Shown: positions 10,790 to 22,165, numbered from the stretch's first letter. The stretch: DNA of 64,000 bases from Paraphaeosphaeria minitans (GCA_015832175.1 WJXW01000001.1:186001-250000); one strand, 5' to 3'. Translations and numbers: made by a program. Notes: generated from the sequence alone by a model not told the origin.

Positions 10790-11175
10790 CAGCCTCTCCG
10801 GCAGCCTCTCTCTACCTGTCTTGCAGCACATGTGCGTCTCTCTACCTGTCTGCAGCACATGTGCGTCTCTCTACCTGTCTGCAGCACGTGCGTCTCTCTA
10901 CCTGTCTTGCAGCCTACGCGCGTTTCTGGCAGCATCTCTCTACCTCTCTTTGCTGGCACCATCTCTACCTGCGTCTCTGGCACCATCTCTACCTGCCTCT
11001 CTGGCACCATCTCTACCTGCCTCTCTTGCCGCATCTCAATCGCCGTCTCTTGCAGCCTACCTGCGCCTGTTTCACCATCTCTACCTCTCTTGCAGCCTAC
11101 CTGCGCCTCTTTCACCATCTCTACCTCTCTTGCAGCCTACGCCTCCTGCACCATCTCTACCTCTCTCGCAGCACA
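10790..11175. repeat. Nested minisatellite built on a CTCTACCT core
   Basis: Three successive repeat phases share a core: units of about 28-30 bp with GCAGCACATGTGCGT, units of 24 bp (CTGGCACCATCTCTACCTGC), and units of about 40 bp with CTTGCAGCCTACCTGCGCC. It lies just after the (TAGG)n tract, suggesting growth by slippage and unequal exchange. Confidence 0.85.
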
Positions 11176-11261
11176 GGGCATCCTCTTCGGGTCCCTGTGG
11201 CGGCTCCTCTGCCGGCCTGCAACACCAACCCTCGCTATCCCAACCATCACCAGCCTCTGCA

Positions 11262-11352
11262 CAACTCCCGCCTGCCACTCCCACCATCACCACTCTGCAC
11301 AACTCCAGCCTGCCTCTCCCACCATCACCACTCTGCACAACTCCAGCCTGTC
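11262..11352. repeat. Minisatellite of about 45 bp, 2 copies
   Basis: Two near-perfect copies of a unit containing CACCATCACCACTCTGCACA. Confidence 0.8.
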
Positions 11353-11620
11353 TCGTCGTCGACCATGTCAGGCGGCCCAAGCTCCCTGCTAGCCACCATT
11401 AGACCGGCCTCGACGGCGAATTGCGGGCTCGTCGTGGGCGATGATCCCCGTTTAGGGCCTCAGACCCTTGCGCGCCCAGCATATCATGGACAGGGAATCG
11501 TGGACAGGGGTCCCAGTCGTGCCAAATTGCCCGCCATCACGAGAGCCGTCTCCGTCCGGTCTAGCTGACGCCCATATTTCCACCCACACAGTTTCAAACT
11601 CTGCCGCCGCACTGCCCACA

Positions 11621-11800
11621 CCCACACCCATGGCCTGCAAAACACACCCTCTACACCACAGCTCGGTTGCAGCTGAACGCTGCCTGCCCACACCCATGGC
11701 CTGCACAACAAAGCATCTACACCACAGCACGGTTGCACGTGAACATTGCCCACACCCATGGCAGTGAACGCCTGCAACAACACAGCACGGTTGCAGAACC
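11621..11800. repeat. Minisatellite of about 65 bp, 2-3 degenerate copies
   Basis: CCCACACCCATGG recurs at 11,621, 11,687 and about 11,750, each followed by a diverged CTACACCACAGC-CGGTTGCA block. Confidence 0.75.
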
Positions 11801-12357
11801 CTCCGCCCGACTGATTGAGCATCGAGCCCTCGGGAACCCAAGCTCACGAACCTTGGCCGATGCCTTCGGCTGATCTAGCGCCATGTACCGTGCGAGACGC
11901 GCCTCACGTGAAAAGGGGCATACCTCGACGCTCACTTCAGATTCTTCATGGTAGATACTAGACGGACGGGCCAGAACCCTGGTGCAGCAACCAGCTTGCC
12001 CCAACCTTGATGGCACAGCCGTGTCAGATGCACTCGCCACCATTCCCCCAACAGAACATCAAACATCAAAGTCTTCCTCTGCTTGCGTTTTCATCTCCTC
12101 ACGCGCTTCGCACGGCTCCCCCATCGATGACAGCCGCTGAAGATCCCCCTAAAGTCTCCAGCTAGCCAATCTCCGTGCGCCCTCACCGCGGCGCACACCG
12201 CCACAGATCAGACCCCTGGCGACGGTACGGGGTCGGCGCATTGGATGGTGAACGTTGTAGCAACTCTGTCCACTTGAGTCAATGCAAATGATGAGCGCGA
12301 TCGGCCTCGACGTCTGCATCCTCACACATGGCCGTCCAATGTGTACGACAAATTTAT

Positions 12358-12394
12358 TTCCACGTCAGTAGCATTGTGTGCTACTGACGTGGAA
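12358..12394. repeat. Perfect inverted repeat (16-bp arms, 5-bp loop)
   Basis: Arms 12358-12373 and 12379-12394 are exact reverse complements around the loop TTGTG. Each arm contains ACGTCA/TGACGT, a CRE/bZIP-type half-site. It could be a hairpin, a terminal structure of a lost element or a protein-binding palindrome; the role is unknown. Confidence 0.9.
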
Positions 12395-12460
12395 CTTGGC
12401 TGTTCACATCCAGTGCGAGGTGATGAACAGCAAGCCGACTTCGCGTGCCGAGTTCTCAGT

Positions 12461-12712
12461 CTAGGTCGAACTGGTGTACCGGTGCTCGATGGTAATCTCT
12501 TTACCAGCAAGCCTCTTCAATAGATCATAGTAACCGTGAGTCAAGAAGAACTGCGGGCCAATTTGCCATCTGTCTGCATCGCCGAGTGCTCTAAATTCTG
12601 CTCGCCATGATCCATCTCGCACACGGTCTCCCAGCATGCCATACCTGGTGCTGTACGCGTTCGCCCAATCATTAATATACCCCAAACAGAGCCTTCCGGC
12701 GATGATGTTTCA
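12461..12712 (-). other. Protein-like open segment without a start codon
   Basis: A minus-strand frame reads GYINDWANAYSTRYGMLGDR ... GPQFFLTHGYYDLLKRLAG and stops at 12461. Its aromatic-rich composition resembles real protein more than chance sequence, but there is no ATG and no clear splice acceptor. I cannot assign a family. It may be a remnant of the same degraded locus as the ankyrin fragment 1.2 kb away. Confidence 0.35.
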
Positions 12713-13807
12713 TCGTGGCCGCGGGCGTCGGTGGCTTCGGTGGCTGCGCTACCTAGGTACCTGCCTGACCTAAACACTCCAATTATCGCAGCAACGCCAG
12801 CAATCGACGCGATGAAACAGCCGTGTCCGTCGGCCCATCTCCGAACATCTCCCTTGGCAGATGCGCCGCTTCTGCTGTCGTCGTCGAAATAAGCTCACGC
12901 CTCGCGGCCGCGAGATGGGAGCCATGGTTGCTTCCTTCCTCTTCTGGCACAGCGTGACAACGTCACACTGACCATGTCGTCCACTGCGGCTTCGAGGCAT
13001 CATTACATACCGTGGTCTCTGTCTTCTTCTCGACTTTGCCTTGAGAATTGTTGAAACCGGGCAGTCCACGTTCATGCGACAACGTCAGAGAATGACGGCC
13101 CGGTTCGCCTTCCAACAACCCGCCGCTCTCGCAGCCCCGCCAGGAACGACACCCAGCACATGGGTCTTCTCCAACTTTTCCTTCGCAGCCGGTCCTTGCC
13201 GTATTCTCGAACCTCCAACGACGCTCAGACTTCCCCGTCCTCGCTCGCTTGGGCATCGTGGGCGGACGAGGGTACCCTATCTTACTTCACCGCAGCGCCG
13301 TCACTCGATCTCCACCTTATCGACAAGATGCCGCTGTTGATGCTGCCAACGAAGCAACAAGGCACAAGGCCGATGGATGTAAGTTGGGTCCTTGCACCCT
13401 TGATGTCTCCCTCCATCGTGAATTTGCATCCTTCGGTCACGGGAAGGTCATGCAGGTCTCACAAGTACTAATAATGTGTGAAAACACCATGGCTATAGAA
13501 CAAATCGCACAACCGCGAAGCACAATTCTACCATGGTCTGTTCAGACATGAAAGAGAAAGGAGGTCCACACCATGTCGTTATCCGTGAGAAACCGGATAT
13601 CTCACTGTCTCAATCACTACACCAACGGAAGCATAGACCCTCGGTCGCTTCTCCTGATGCCTAATCTCGAACGGCCCTCCCACAGTCCCATGCTCCTCTT
13701 CTCGCTGACTCTCCTTTGGCCGTCCGCAGCAACCGTGGCCGGACCACTGGACCGCTTTTGCACCAGCTCCACCGGTCGGCAGCCCGTTCGCTGACCATAA
13801 GCCATCA
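12713..13807. other. Gene-free region
   Basis: Only short discontinuous frames on both strands; no motif recognised. The minus strand 13,810-13,610 could be further degraded sequence of the ankyrin gene. Confidence 0.4.
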
Positions 13808-14315
13808 TTTTTTTCTTTTCCTTCGGGCTTCCAAACCAGCACCGGCAAGGTATCTCCTTAGTGCACGGCCATAGATATGGAGTGGCGTTCATCCCTTCTC
13901 ATCGCCGTGGTTCACGTTGACTCCAGCCTCGAACAGCATCCCCACGATTGCAAGACCGCGCATACAGCAGACAGACTTCTCATTTACGGCTTCGATCGTG
14001 GAGCAATTGATGAACCCAAAAAAACCATTTGCCACGCGAGGAAGACCGTAGCCAGCGGCCACGTGTAGCGATGTTCGCCTACCTACCTACAACACCATGC
14101 ATTCCGTGCATGACGGCGAAATGCAAGGCGGTGTGGCCCTCGTCCGCCTTCCAATCTACGTGCACACCTTCCTCTATCAGCATGAGCGCAACACGTTCGC
14201 ATCCCTCTGTCCAGCGCGCTCGCGAGAGCCGTGCAGCCGTCAAACGACTGCTCATTGATGTCTAAACTCATCTCGAGCAAACAAGTGAACCAACTTTGAC
14301 CGTGGCCTCAGGATC
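13808..14315 (-). pseudogene. Ankyrin-repeat protein remnant
   Basis: Minus-strand translation gives clear ankyrin-repeat features in three broken pieces: a first with DINEQSFDGCTALASALDRG, a second with VALMLIEEGVHVD and GHTALHFAVMHG, and a third with TSLHVAAGYGLPRVA, FEAGVNVNHGDEKG and then TPLH. One extra base in the CCC at 14203-14205 separates pieces one and two. A (TAGG)n tract at 14078-14090 separates two and three, and removal of a single 4-bp unit would restore the frame. A TGA at 13891-13889 sits where ankyrin repeats usually have a coding residue before TPLH, consistent with a CGA-to-TGA transition. No start codon or complete gene is visible, so this is a decayed fragment; partner and function are unknown. 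Confidence 0.72.
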
Positions 14316-15002
14316 CGCTCCCCGCTCCCCTCCACTCCACACCACCTATCAGGTAGGTAGGTAGGTAGTTATCTACCTGCACAGCGAACTCCCCAGTCCA
14401 GAAGAAAAAGGTGTCGTTCCATCGTAGGACGCGTCGTGAAGATCGACCACCCAGAGACTCTAGTGCTGCGTCGCCTTGCGCAGCAGACGTGACTCCATCG
14501 ACATCGACATCGCCGTCTCCGTCTTCATCGCCGTCTCCGTCCACGTTTCGTATTGACAAAACCACCCGCTCCTGCTCGTCGTTTTGTACTGTTGGACACC
14601 TGCCTACCTACATCTTTGCGCCCACCGCATCACGCCCGTCCACCACCTCACCATTCGCGCTGCAAAAACATACACTTGGATTTGTCATCTCCCCTCCCCT
14701 TTCCTTTCAGGCGATCCATCGTCAAAGGGTCTTCACATCGCACAATCACCTCAACACTGAGAACCGAGAACCCCTTAATCCAAGCATCCAATCCGTATCA
14801 AAGCTCGAATGAATCCAAGCTATCAATCTATGCGCACGCATTCCCACCCCTACCCTTGCCGCAACACCCTCAAACGCCCCCAAAACTTCCCCTCACCGCG
14901 CCCGCTCCCCTTGGAAGAATATCCCCTCCTCGGCTTCCTCAAGCCGTCTCCCCAAACCCAAACCCACTCCCACCATCCGCATCCCCACCCCCCTCAGCCA
15001 CA
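14316..15002. other. Intergenic region
   Basis: A short (TAGG)n tract (about 14,350-14,370) and trinucleotide-like GACATCGACATCG sequence near 14,495. The remainder is C-rich flank downstream of the gene ending at 15003. No gene is supported. Confidence 0.45.
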
Positions 15003-18000
15003 TCATCCACTCCCCTCCCCCAAACCTGCATCGACGACCCCCCCATCCGTATCAAAAGCAATCGGCATCTCACTTTCCAGCCTATTATACCCCCGCCCCC
15101 CTCCATCGCCCTCCGCCTCCCCAAGGTCCACAACCCTCACCCCAGACGGAGAACCCGACGAACTCGCCATACCCTCGTCCCCAGCACCATCAGCCATCCG
15201 CTGCCGCCTCGCATCCGGCCCCCACCCCTCCGAACCCTTTCTCCGCCTTCTCCTTCGATTCGAAAGCCGCACCACATCGCGCAGAGGCCGAACAGCAAAG
15301 GCCCCGAAGCTCCGCCTGCCACCGAGCGTAGGAATTCGCGACGCACCCGCCGCCTCTCTCCGCGGCACAGACTCGCCATACAGGGACATGAGCTCCTGGA
15401 CAAACGCCATCATATCCGCCCGGTGCGTCCGCCACTCCCTTGCCACGTGCACAGGGCCGTCCTGTCGCCCGAAATTGAACTCGTACACCTCTTTCGCATG
15501 GTCCTCGAACCTCGCATCGAACCAATACGTCAGACCGAAATGCTCCATGAGGAACCGATCGGTGGGGTCTGCCGGATCCAGCTCGCGTCCTTCCAGGAAG
15601 GGTATCTCAAAGACATCAGGAGGCGTGTCATCCGGCGAAGGGACAGAGTACGGGCTGTACGAAATACTTGGCACGCTTCGCACGTGGAGCTGCTGGCCAG
15701 GCGGGCCCGGGTGGATGTACGGTACTGGAGACGGATACGCTGGAAGCGATTGCGCTGGAAGCTGTCGTGGCGGATGCGGCTGTACAGTAAGCTGCTGCAC
15801 CAGCTGCGACTGTTCCGAGAGCGGTAGTCCCGAGCACGGCTGGCGCGGTAGATCTGCTTGCGCGTGCGAACCGTATCCTGGATATCCAACGTATCTGTCG
15901 CAACGTGAGCAAAAGCCAGAACATGACCACAAACGGGGTGCCGAACAGAGACTGCGAGCAATCCGCCGGACCTGGCCTCGGTCCCGCCATCGGATCTGGC
16001 CCGACGTGCTGCGGCACATGTTGATTCGAGTTCACGATTCCCAAAGCGTTCGGGTGGCTTGCGGCGTGGTTTGGACCTTGTTGTTGATGTGCATTCTGTA
16101 CATGTACCAAGGGGTACGCAGCGTTGACTGGCGGTTGTAGTTGCGGATACGAGCGCAAAACTTGGTACGGCTGAAGCTGAGAGGGATATTGCGGAGGAGT
16201 ATAATGATACGGCGGCCCCTGGGTTGCGTGATGCTGAATCTGAGACCCATACTGCAGAGCAGTATACGGATACAACGGCCCCTGAACTGGAGCTGTATAA
16301 CCCGCATGACCATACGCATTACCGACCAATCGATACGGAGTACCGCCACCATTCCCCGTTGGATAAGAGCGCTGATACCGCTCAACGAGCAACCGCCGCC
16401 GATTCTCAAAGTATCTCAGACTATGTTCCGCCACCGCCCGATCATCCGAGCGCAACCGCGGTTGCTGCAGATACAGCAGTGCCTGCTGCGCCTGGCCGCC
16501 TGCGCTTTCGATCTGTCGCAGCAACTCATATTGATTCGGATCGGTGCTTTGCAGCCACTGCAAAAAGCCGTCTCTAGCCGGATCTCCAGGTCGGGGGAAT
16601 ACTTCCTGGCTCCGGCCGACGCTCTGCTGATGGGGCTGTTGGGGATGCGAGATAGCCTGCTGACTACTCGGGTTGGGAAGAGAATGTGAATGTGAATGTG
16701 AATGTGGATGCGGATGCGGATGCGGATGCGGATGCGGATGCGGATGCGGATGCGGATGCGAGGACTGACGCGCGTTCGGAGCAGGCGCCACATGCAGCGG
16801 TTGACTCGATGTCCGATACATTGGCAGATGCGGCTGTTGATTTGCATGCATAAAGCGAAGCTGATGCGCACGCTGGGGCGTCGGCTGATGCAGAGTGAGG
16901 GACGCATCCGTCCTCCGATCATGCCCCTGTGGAAATTCACCATTGGTACTACGACCGGACGCAGCATCGAGCACGGCATGGATAGACATACGACGCGTGC
17001 TTCCATCCAGCGGTGTTTGATCTTTGCCGGCGCTGCGCTCGTTGCGGGAACCGCTGTTGCTCGCTCCTCCTCGGAGAGAGGGTCGCAGTTCCGGCGCACT
17101 TCCTAAGAGTCTCAGGAGTGATGCGAGACGTTCCATTGAAGGGGACCGCGCAGCTACACGAGGCTCTGTACCCAGCTGGCCGTGCGGCGCATCGAAGCGT
17201 GTGTCGTCGGATGCCAAATTGTGCATCCATCCTGCCCTGACAGGGCGCCGGGGTTGAGGCGCAAAAATCCTACGTGCAGGTGGTGGGTGGGCACCCCTTA
17301 TCGTTGATCGACGAGCGTGTGCCTGCGGGATTGGACTGTCTCCTCGTGGAGAAGAGGTTGATCTCGATAACTGCTGGCGTCCCCTTGGCTGCGGCAAGTC
17401 CGGCCGACTGTACTCTTCGAGATACCGACGGTACTCTTCAAGCGGGACTGGGGGATCCAACCGTCGAGGCGCAGGATGTGCGTCCGCTCGCAAGCGTAAC
17501 GCCTCCGGACGAGGCGCCGATCTCGGTGGCTTGGGCGGAAGGGGTACAGTCCTCGGGGGCGGTGTCGAAGAACGTTGGTTCATCTCACCGGACGACCAGA
17601 CACGTCTGCGTAGCTCTGGACATGGACTCCGTAGACTAGACATCATCTTGGACGACACCTTGGACATCTTGGACCTGCGGCTCCTTCGTGTGCCTCGCGT
17701 GCTGCCAGCGTACTCAGGATCCACGTTTGCATCGTACTCAGGGACCGCGTTGTCGGGTATTTGCCCTCTCCAATGTTCAATTCGTTCATCCAATGATGCC
17801 CGACGTCTAAAATAACCCCCCTGCAGCAAAAACGCTGTATAGGCAGCAACACTCGAATGTTCACCGTTGGACGTTGGCGCACCGTCGAGATCGTCTATCA
17901 TCGCTCGCTGCCGGTCCGTCAAATCTGCCATTGTATAGCTCTTGTACTTGGGCGTGACGTTGTCTGGAGTCTGTTGTGGTCGTGATTGATCACCCATCTC

Positions 18001-18276
18001 GATCGACCAGGCGAGAGGACGTTGAGGTCTTGACACTGGCTCTTTGTCATCCTGTGCTGGATCACCATACTTTATATACGCGTCGGGGGGAGGAACCCGA
18101 TGTTGAAATACCGGCCCAGGCTCGATCTCGCCATCCCTCAACCATGCAGGACTCGTATGTCCCGCTGCGAGCACTGCGCGGCCTTGCTCGTGGGTGCTGT
18201 CCCGGAACGAGTGCTGGGTCTCGCCCACAGCGCGCCTCACGGCTTGGGCAGAGGGGCTGTGAGTCAGCTTCCTCAT
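15003..18276 (-). CDS. Large disordered protein with a His-Pro repeat, function unknown
   Basis: Not recognised. Two exons, 18276-15935 and 15894-15003, joined across a very short 40-bp intron (gtttgt...gacag) in phase 2; 1,077 aa. Most of it is Pro, Arg, Ser and Gln rich and presumably disordered. About residue 525 lies a tract of nine His-Pro followed by four His-Ser dipeptides. Two stretches look folded: about 560-640 (GFLQWLQSTDPNQYELLRQI ... LRYFENRRRLLVERYQRSY) and about 890-960 (FLMEHFGLTYWFDARFEDHA ... MMAFVQELMSLYGES). Neither suggests a known domain to me. There is no signal peptide or transmembrane helix. The splice is inferred because the upstream frame ends soon after and only the second frame carries the folded-looking C-terminal part. 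Confidence 0.7.
16682..16759. repeat. Coding hexanucleotide tract encoding (His-Pro)9(His-Ser)4
   Basis: Four copies of GAATGT and nine copies of GGATGC on the plus strand, inside the disordered-protein gene. Length changes of one unit keep the frame, so this is probably a length polymorphism between strains. Confidence 0.95.
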
Positions 18277-18720
18277 GGCGAGAGCAGAAACACTATGACG
18301 CTAATCGTGCGAGACGTAACGATGAGTAGAAATTGAGTTTTGAGCGAGTGGAAATGCTATGGTTAGTGATGTTGAAACGAAGTCGAAGCTGGGGAGGTGG
18401 AGTGTAAGAGATGAGAGCGGTGGGTTGTTAGTATCGACTAGCGCGAGAGGGTCGTTATTGCAGCCATGGGGAGGGAGGAGGAGGCGAGGTGGGAGAGTAG
18501 GTGCGATACGACGGCGACTGAGCAAGATAGAGTGGAACGCGGACCAGTCAACCCGGTACGAAGAATTAGAAGATTGGCAGGAAGAAGCGCCACAATGACA
18601 GGGCATGCATGGTTTGTAGAGACGATATACAAGATACGCAGATGGGCTTACAATGCTCGCCAACAGTTATCCAAACATCCCTGCTCACGATGCAGTAACG
18701 AGTACATATCTGCTCGTTCG
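18277..18720. other. Intergenic region between two minus-strand genes
   Basis: Upstream region of the disordered-protein gene and downstream region of the SLC26 gene. No gene or clear element seen. Confidence 0.5.
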
Positions 18721-21700
18721 TTAGTCAAGGTATTGGGTCATCCAGACATGCAGGGCAGGAACATACGAAGTAATAGCGTCCATCCTTTCCTTCGTCAGCT
18801 TCAGTCCCATTTTCAGGAGCTCTGAAGCGACATCGCGGTTCTTCCGCTCGAGCTCCTTGTACCGCTCTCGTGTCAAGAGCCAAGCCACGGAATCCTCTTC
18901 GGCTGCGACAGTCTGTTGCTGTTAGAAGTGCGGCCAGAACAATTGCATGATAGGTAGAGCACTTACTCCAGTCCTGTCCGTCTCCGAGAAAAATGGCAGC
19001 TCTCCACACGTGGTACCCGGCATGATGTTCTCACTAAAGTTGCCCTGCTCGAACTCGTAGTCTGCGCGAAGACGGCCCTTCTCGACGACGTAGAACCCAT
19101 CGGGATCATCACCGCGCGAGTATAGCACCGTGCCTCGTGCATATTCTCGTCGTTCGAAGTAGGGTGCAAGGACGTGCCAGAAGTCCTCATTCTTGGAAGA
19201 CACATCTTCGAAGGTCTGCAGGATGATCTTGGTAGGTTGGGAGAAGTTTTTCCACTTGGAAGGGATACTTAAAGCACCCTCCTGTTCGCCGGAAGATGCC
19301 GCAGGTCTACCTTGTTCAAGGAAGGTCGTCGTCGCTGCGAGGTACTGCGCGCCACGACGAGGAGATGAGAATTCAGGGAGAAGGGGGCTCGCACCGAAGG
19401 ATGGCGAAGACGATGCATCCAATGCAGTACTATCCGTAGAGCCTTCGATCGACTTCGGAGGAGTGCTTTGGCGTGTGGGCTGAGGCGAGTTGCAGTGCTG
19501 GTAGAAAGTCTCGAGAAGTTCGTTCTCGCAGCTTTCCAATGCGGTGTTCAGATCCTCGAAGACCTGCGGTGGGGGACATTCGTCGTTGGCTGTTTCTGCG
19601 TCTAGCAACCCTACGTTTTGCAGAGCCTGTCCGACTCTGCTAGCAAAGGAAACACCCGAGATGATCATTTTGACCCCTTTTCCGTTCAGAATGCGATTGA
19701 TTCTTTGGAAGCCTTCAGAACTGGAGAAGTCGACATCATTGACGTGAGAGAAATCAACCACAATGAAGCTCAAAGGTTGCTGTTCAAAGCACTTGTCCTC
19801 TATGAGCGATCGCATGTACTCCTCTACGGAGACAATGGTTCCGAAGAACAGGAAACCTGTTAGCTTGATCACACGAATCTGCCCGCGAACCTGGCTAAGA
19901 TAACGCACATCGCTTCGAGGGCGGCGAACAGTGGAAGCTGCGACTTCGCCGGAATAGGTTGCTCGGATCGCTGGAACACGCGATGACAGGACGACATAGC
20001 TCAGGCAAGCCAAGACAATGCCGGTGAATATGCCAATGACGAAATCGTAGACACCCATAATTAGCACGATTGCCAGTACGGTGAAGTACTCCAGTCGCTG
20101 CAATCGGCCCAGCGTGTCCCAGATGGCTTCTTTCATGAGCTGAATGCCGAGGAGGAAGATCAAGGCGCCAACAAGGCACACAGGAATGAACCCTATCATG
20201 GCCGGCCCTGCCATCCATACTGCAGTGGTCGCAGCCGCCAGAAGCACACCAGCCGCTCGACTGTCACCTCCATTATTCATGAACATTATGCTGTTAGCAT
20301 ATACCAGGTAATTCTGAATGCTGCCTACGCAGCCAGAAATCGTGTTCGAGATGCCATGAGCAATCAATTCGCGATTGACATCAATTGCATCCTCTTTGAC
20401 GGCAGTGCCCAAGGCTGGAACGTTAATCGGAACGTGGATGATGCCGAAGAAGGATAGCGCAAACATGGTGGGGATCGTACTTGCGAGAGCTGCTCCGTCG
20501 ATTTGGCTGAACTCTAGTCATCGGGTCAGTATAGTGCGCTATGCATCCGGCGCTTATCGACCTACTGAAATACGAATAAAACCGATAAAATGGCACACCG
20601 GCCTCTGGTGCTTCGAAAATCCAGCCTGCGTTCCTAAGGACTGAGATATCAATTCGAAGCATAGCTTTAGAAATGATGTAGAAGATGGCGAAAACCATAA
20701 TGAAGAATCCAGGAAGGAGGAACGGGCTCTTAATCCTCCGTTCCAATCCCATGATAACGAGCGAAAGAACAAGCGGCAAAGCCCATAGGTATATTGTGTC
20801 GCTCGAAAAGAGCTTGTGAAGAGTGTCCAAATCATAGTTCAAGTTCCCCTCGAGTCTGGCTGACACCTCAATGCCAGTCATGACCAAAAAGAAGCCGACT
20901 CCTCCAATGCACCCGATCAGGATGTGCTGCGGGAAGAAGCTCACAAGGTTGCCAAGCTTGAACGTTCCCAGTACGAGGAAGATCATGCCGGTGATGATGG
21001 AGCTAAGACAGTACGCTGTAATTGTGGTGGCTATGACAGCTTCAGGACTTTCACCTTCCATCCGCTCCATGATGGAATAGGCCATTCGGTGGAAGAAGGG
21101 CACCACCTCAATCATTTCTGACCCCACGCCGCCCCGGAAGATGGACAGGCCGAGAGAGTAGCATAGCTGCGAGACTATGCAGCTAACGAAGAAGATGGAA
21201 ATGCCGTCAGGTCCAGTCTGACTGAAAATAGGGCTTCCCAATGGAAATAAGATATAGCCGTAGGAAAGAGCGTCCAGGATGTTAAGAAGAAGACCGAGAA
21301 ACACCGCTGAGCTCATCTGCAAACTGGCGGTAGCTCCCGCGTATATTGCATCTTTGGTGTAGTTCTTGGGATTTGCTACAGAACGTCCAACCTGAGCCAA
21401 GTTCTCCCGTCCAGTACCAAGCGAGTTCGTGACGCGTCTCTTGAGGCCACTGAAGGCGGTGTCTCTGAGGATGGAGGTGGATGCTTTCCTCTGTGGCTGC
21501 GAGTCCACCCGTGAGAGTCTAGTTTTGGGCAGTAGCGGGGTTTCCTCGGTATCCTGCACCACGACGTCCGGCAGTGCGGCGCTGGATCGTCCATCGCGTG
21601 CGTCTACATGCTTGCGGGCATAAAGGCCTGGTGAGCCGATGCGGTCGCTCGGGAAGCGGGCAATTACAGTCTCGGGCGACGCAGGACCACTTTCCCTCTC

Positions 21701-22165
21701 CTCCGCTATGAAATCAGAGCCCGTAGAGTCCAGTGACGATCTTCCTTCGATGTCTATTGGGACGGCTGGCCTGCCAGCAATTGACTCGGTAGCCGCACTG
21801 CTTGCCCTCCTCCGTGGCTGCGAATAGGCCGCAGAGTCGAGGGCATACGAGGCTAGTTCCTGTGTCCGTTCGCGAACGCCATGCGACGAGTATTGGGGGT
21901 TGTCGGATATCGAGTGCGACGTTTGGTGGGCGAAGGACCGGATCGGATTGAGGCGCTGGTTGAACGAGCTGTACGAGCTAGAGAGCACGTTCTGCGGATT
22001 GGAAGGAGCGCCCATGGGACGCGAGCGTGGGATGGTATGCGAGCCATGGTGGGTTGTCTGGTCATCGGCAGCGAGTTCGGCGTCACTCACGTAGTCGTTG
22101 GTGAAGGGAAGTTGTTGTTGGGACGATTCCGAACCGCTCCGCCAGGGCAAAAGACGTGACGGCAT
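18721..22165 (-). CDS. SLC26/SulP transporter with STAS and cyclic-nucleotide-binding domains
   Basis: Three exons: 22165-20566, 20513-18967 and 18912-18721; introns 52 and 54 bp; 1,112 aa. A disordered N-terminus of about 270 residues precedes a SulP/SLC26 membrane domain (about 285-690) with typical stretches such as LGLLLNILDALSYGYILFP and ALSFFGIIHVPINVPALG. A STAS domain follows (about 755-870; IVVDFSHVNDVDFSSSEGF). A cyclic-nucleotide-binding fold lies at about 980-1095 (VLYSRGDDPDGFYVVEKGRL, GELPFFSETDRT), where the PFFSETDRT stretch diverges from the canonical cNMP phosphate-binding cassette. This is the architecture of yeast YGR125W and its S. pombe counterparts, vacuolar-membrane proteins linked to basic amino acid storage. 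Substrate and location here are inferred from that family. Confidence 0.92.

Larger units (their letters stand above)
9904..12300. other. Gene-poor, repeat-rich region
   Basis: No intact gene. The first few hundred bases are upstream sequence of the PH-domain gene. Then follow an AACAAG-type purine repeat (10,430-10,480), a (TAGG)n tract and two blocks of minisatellites, listed separately. From 11,800 to 12,300 I see nothing. Confidence 0.55.

Noticed and set aside
10790..11175. CRISPR-like array of repeats
   Set aside because: Units abut without unique spacers and vary in length; this is a eukaryotic minisatellite.
14553..16140. Two long plus-strand frames (424 and 443 codons)
   Set aside because: Antisense to the 1,077-aa gene; Arg/Pro/Ser-rich without motifs and overlapping each other in different frames.
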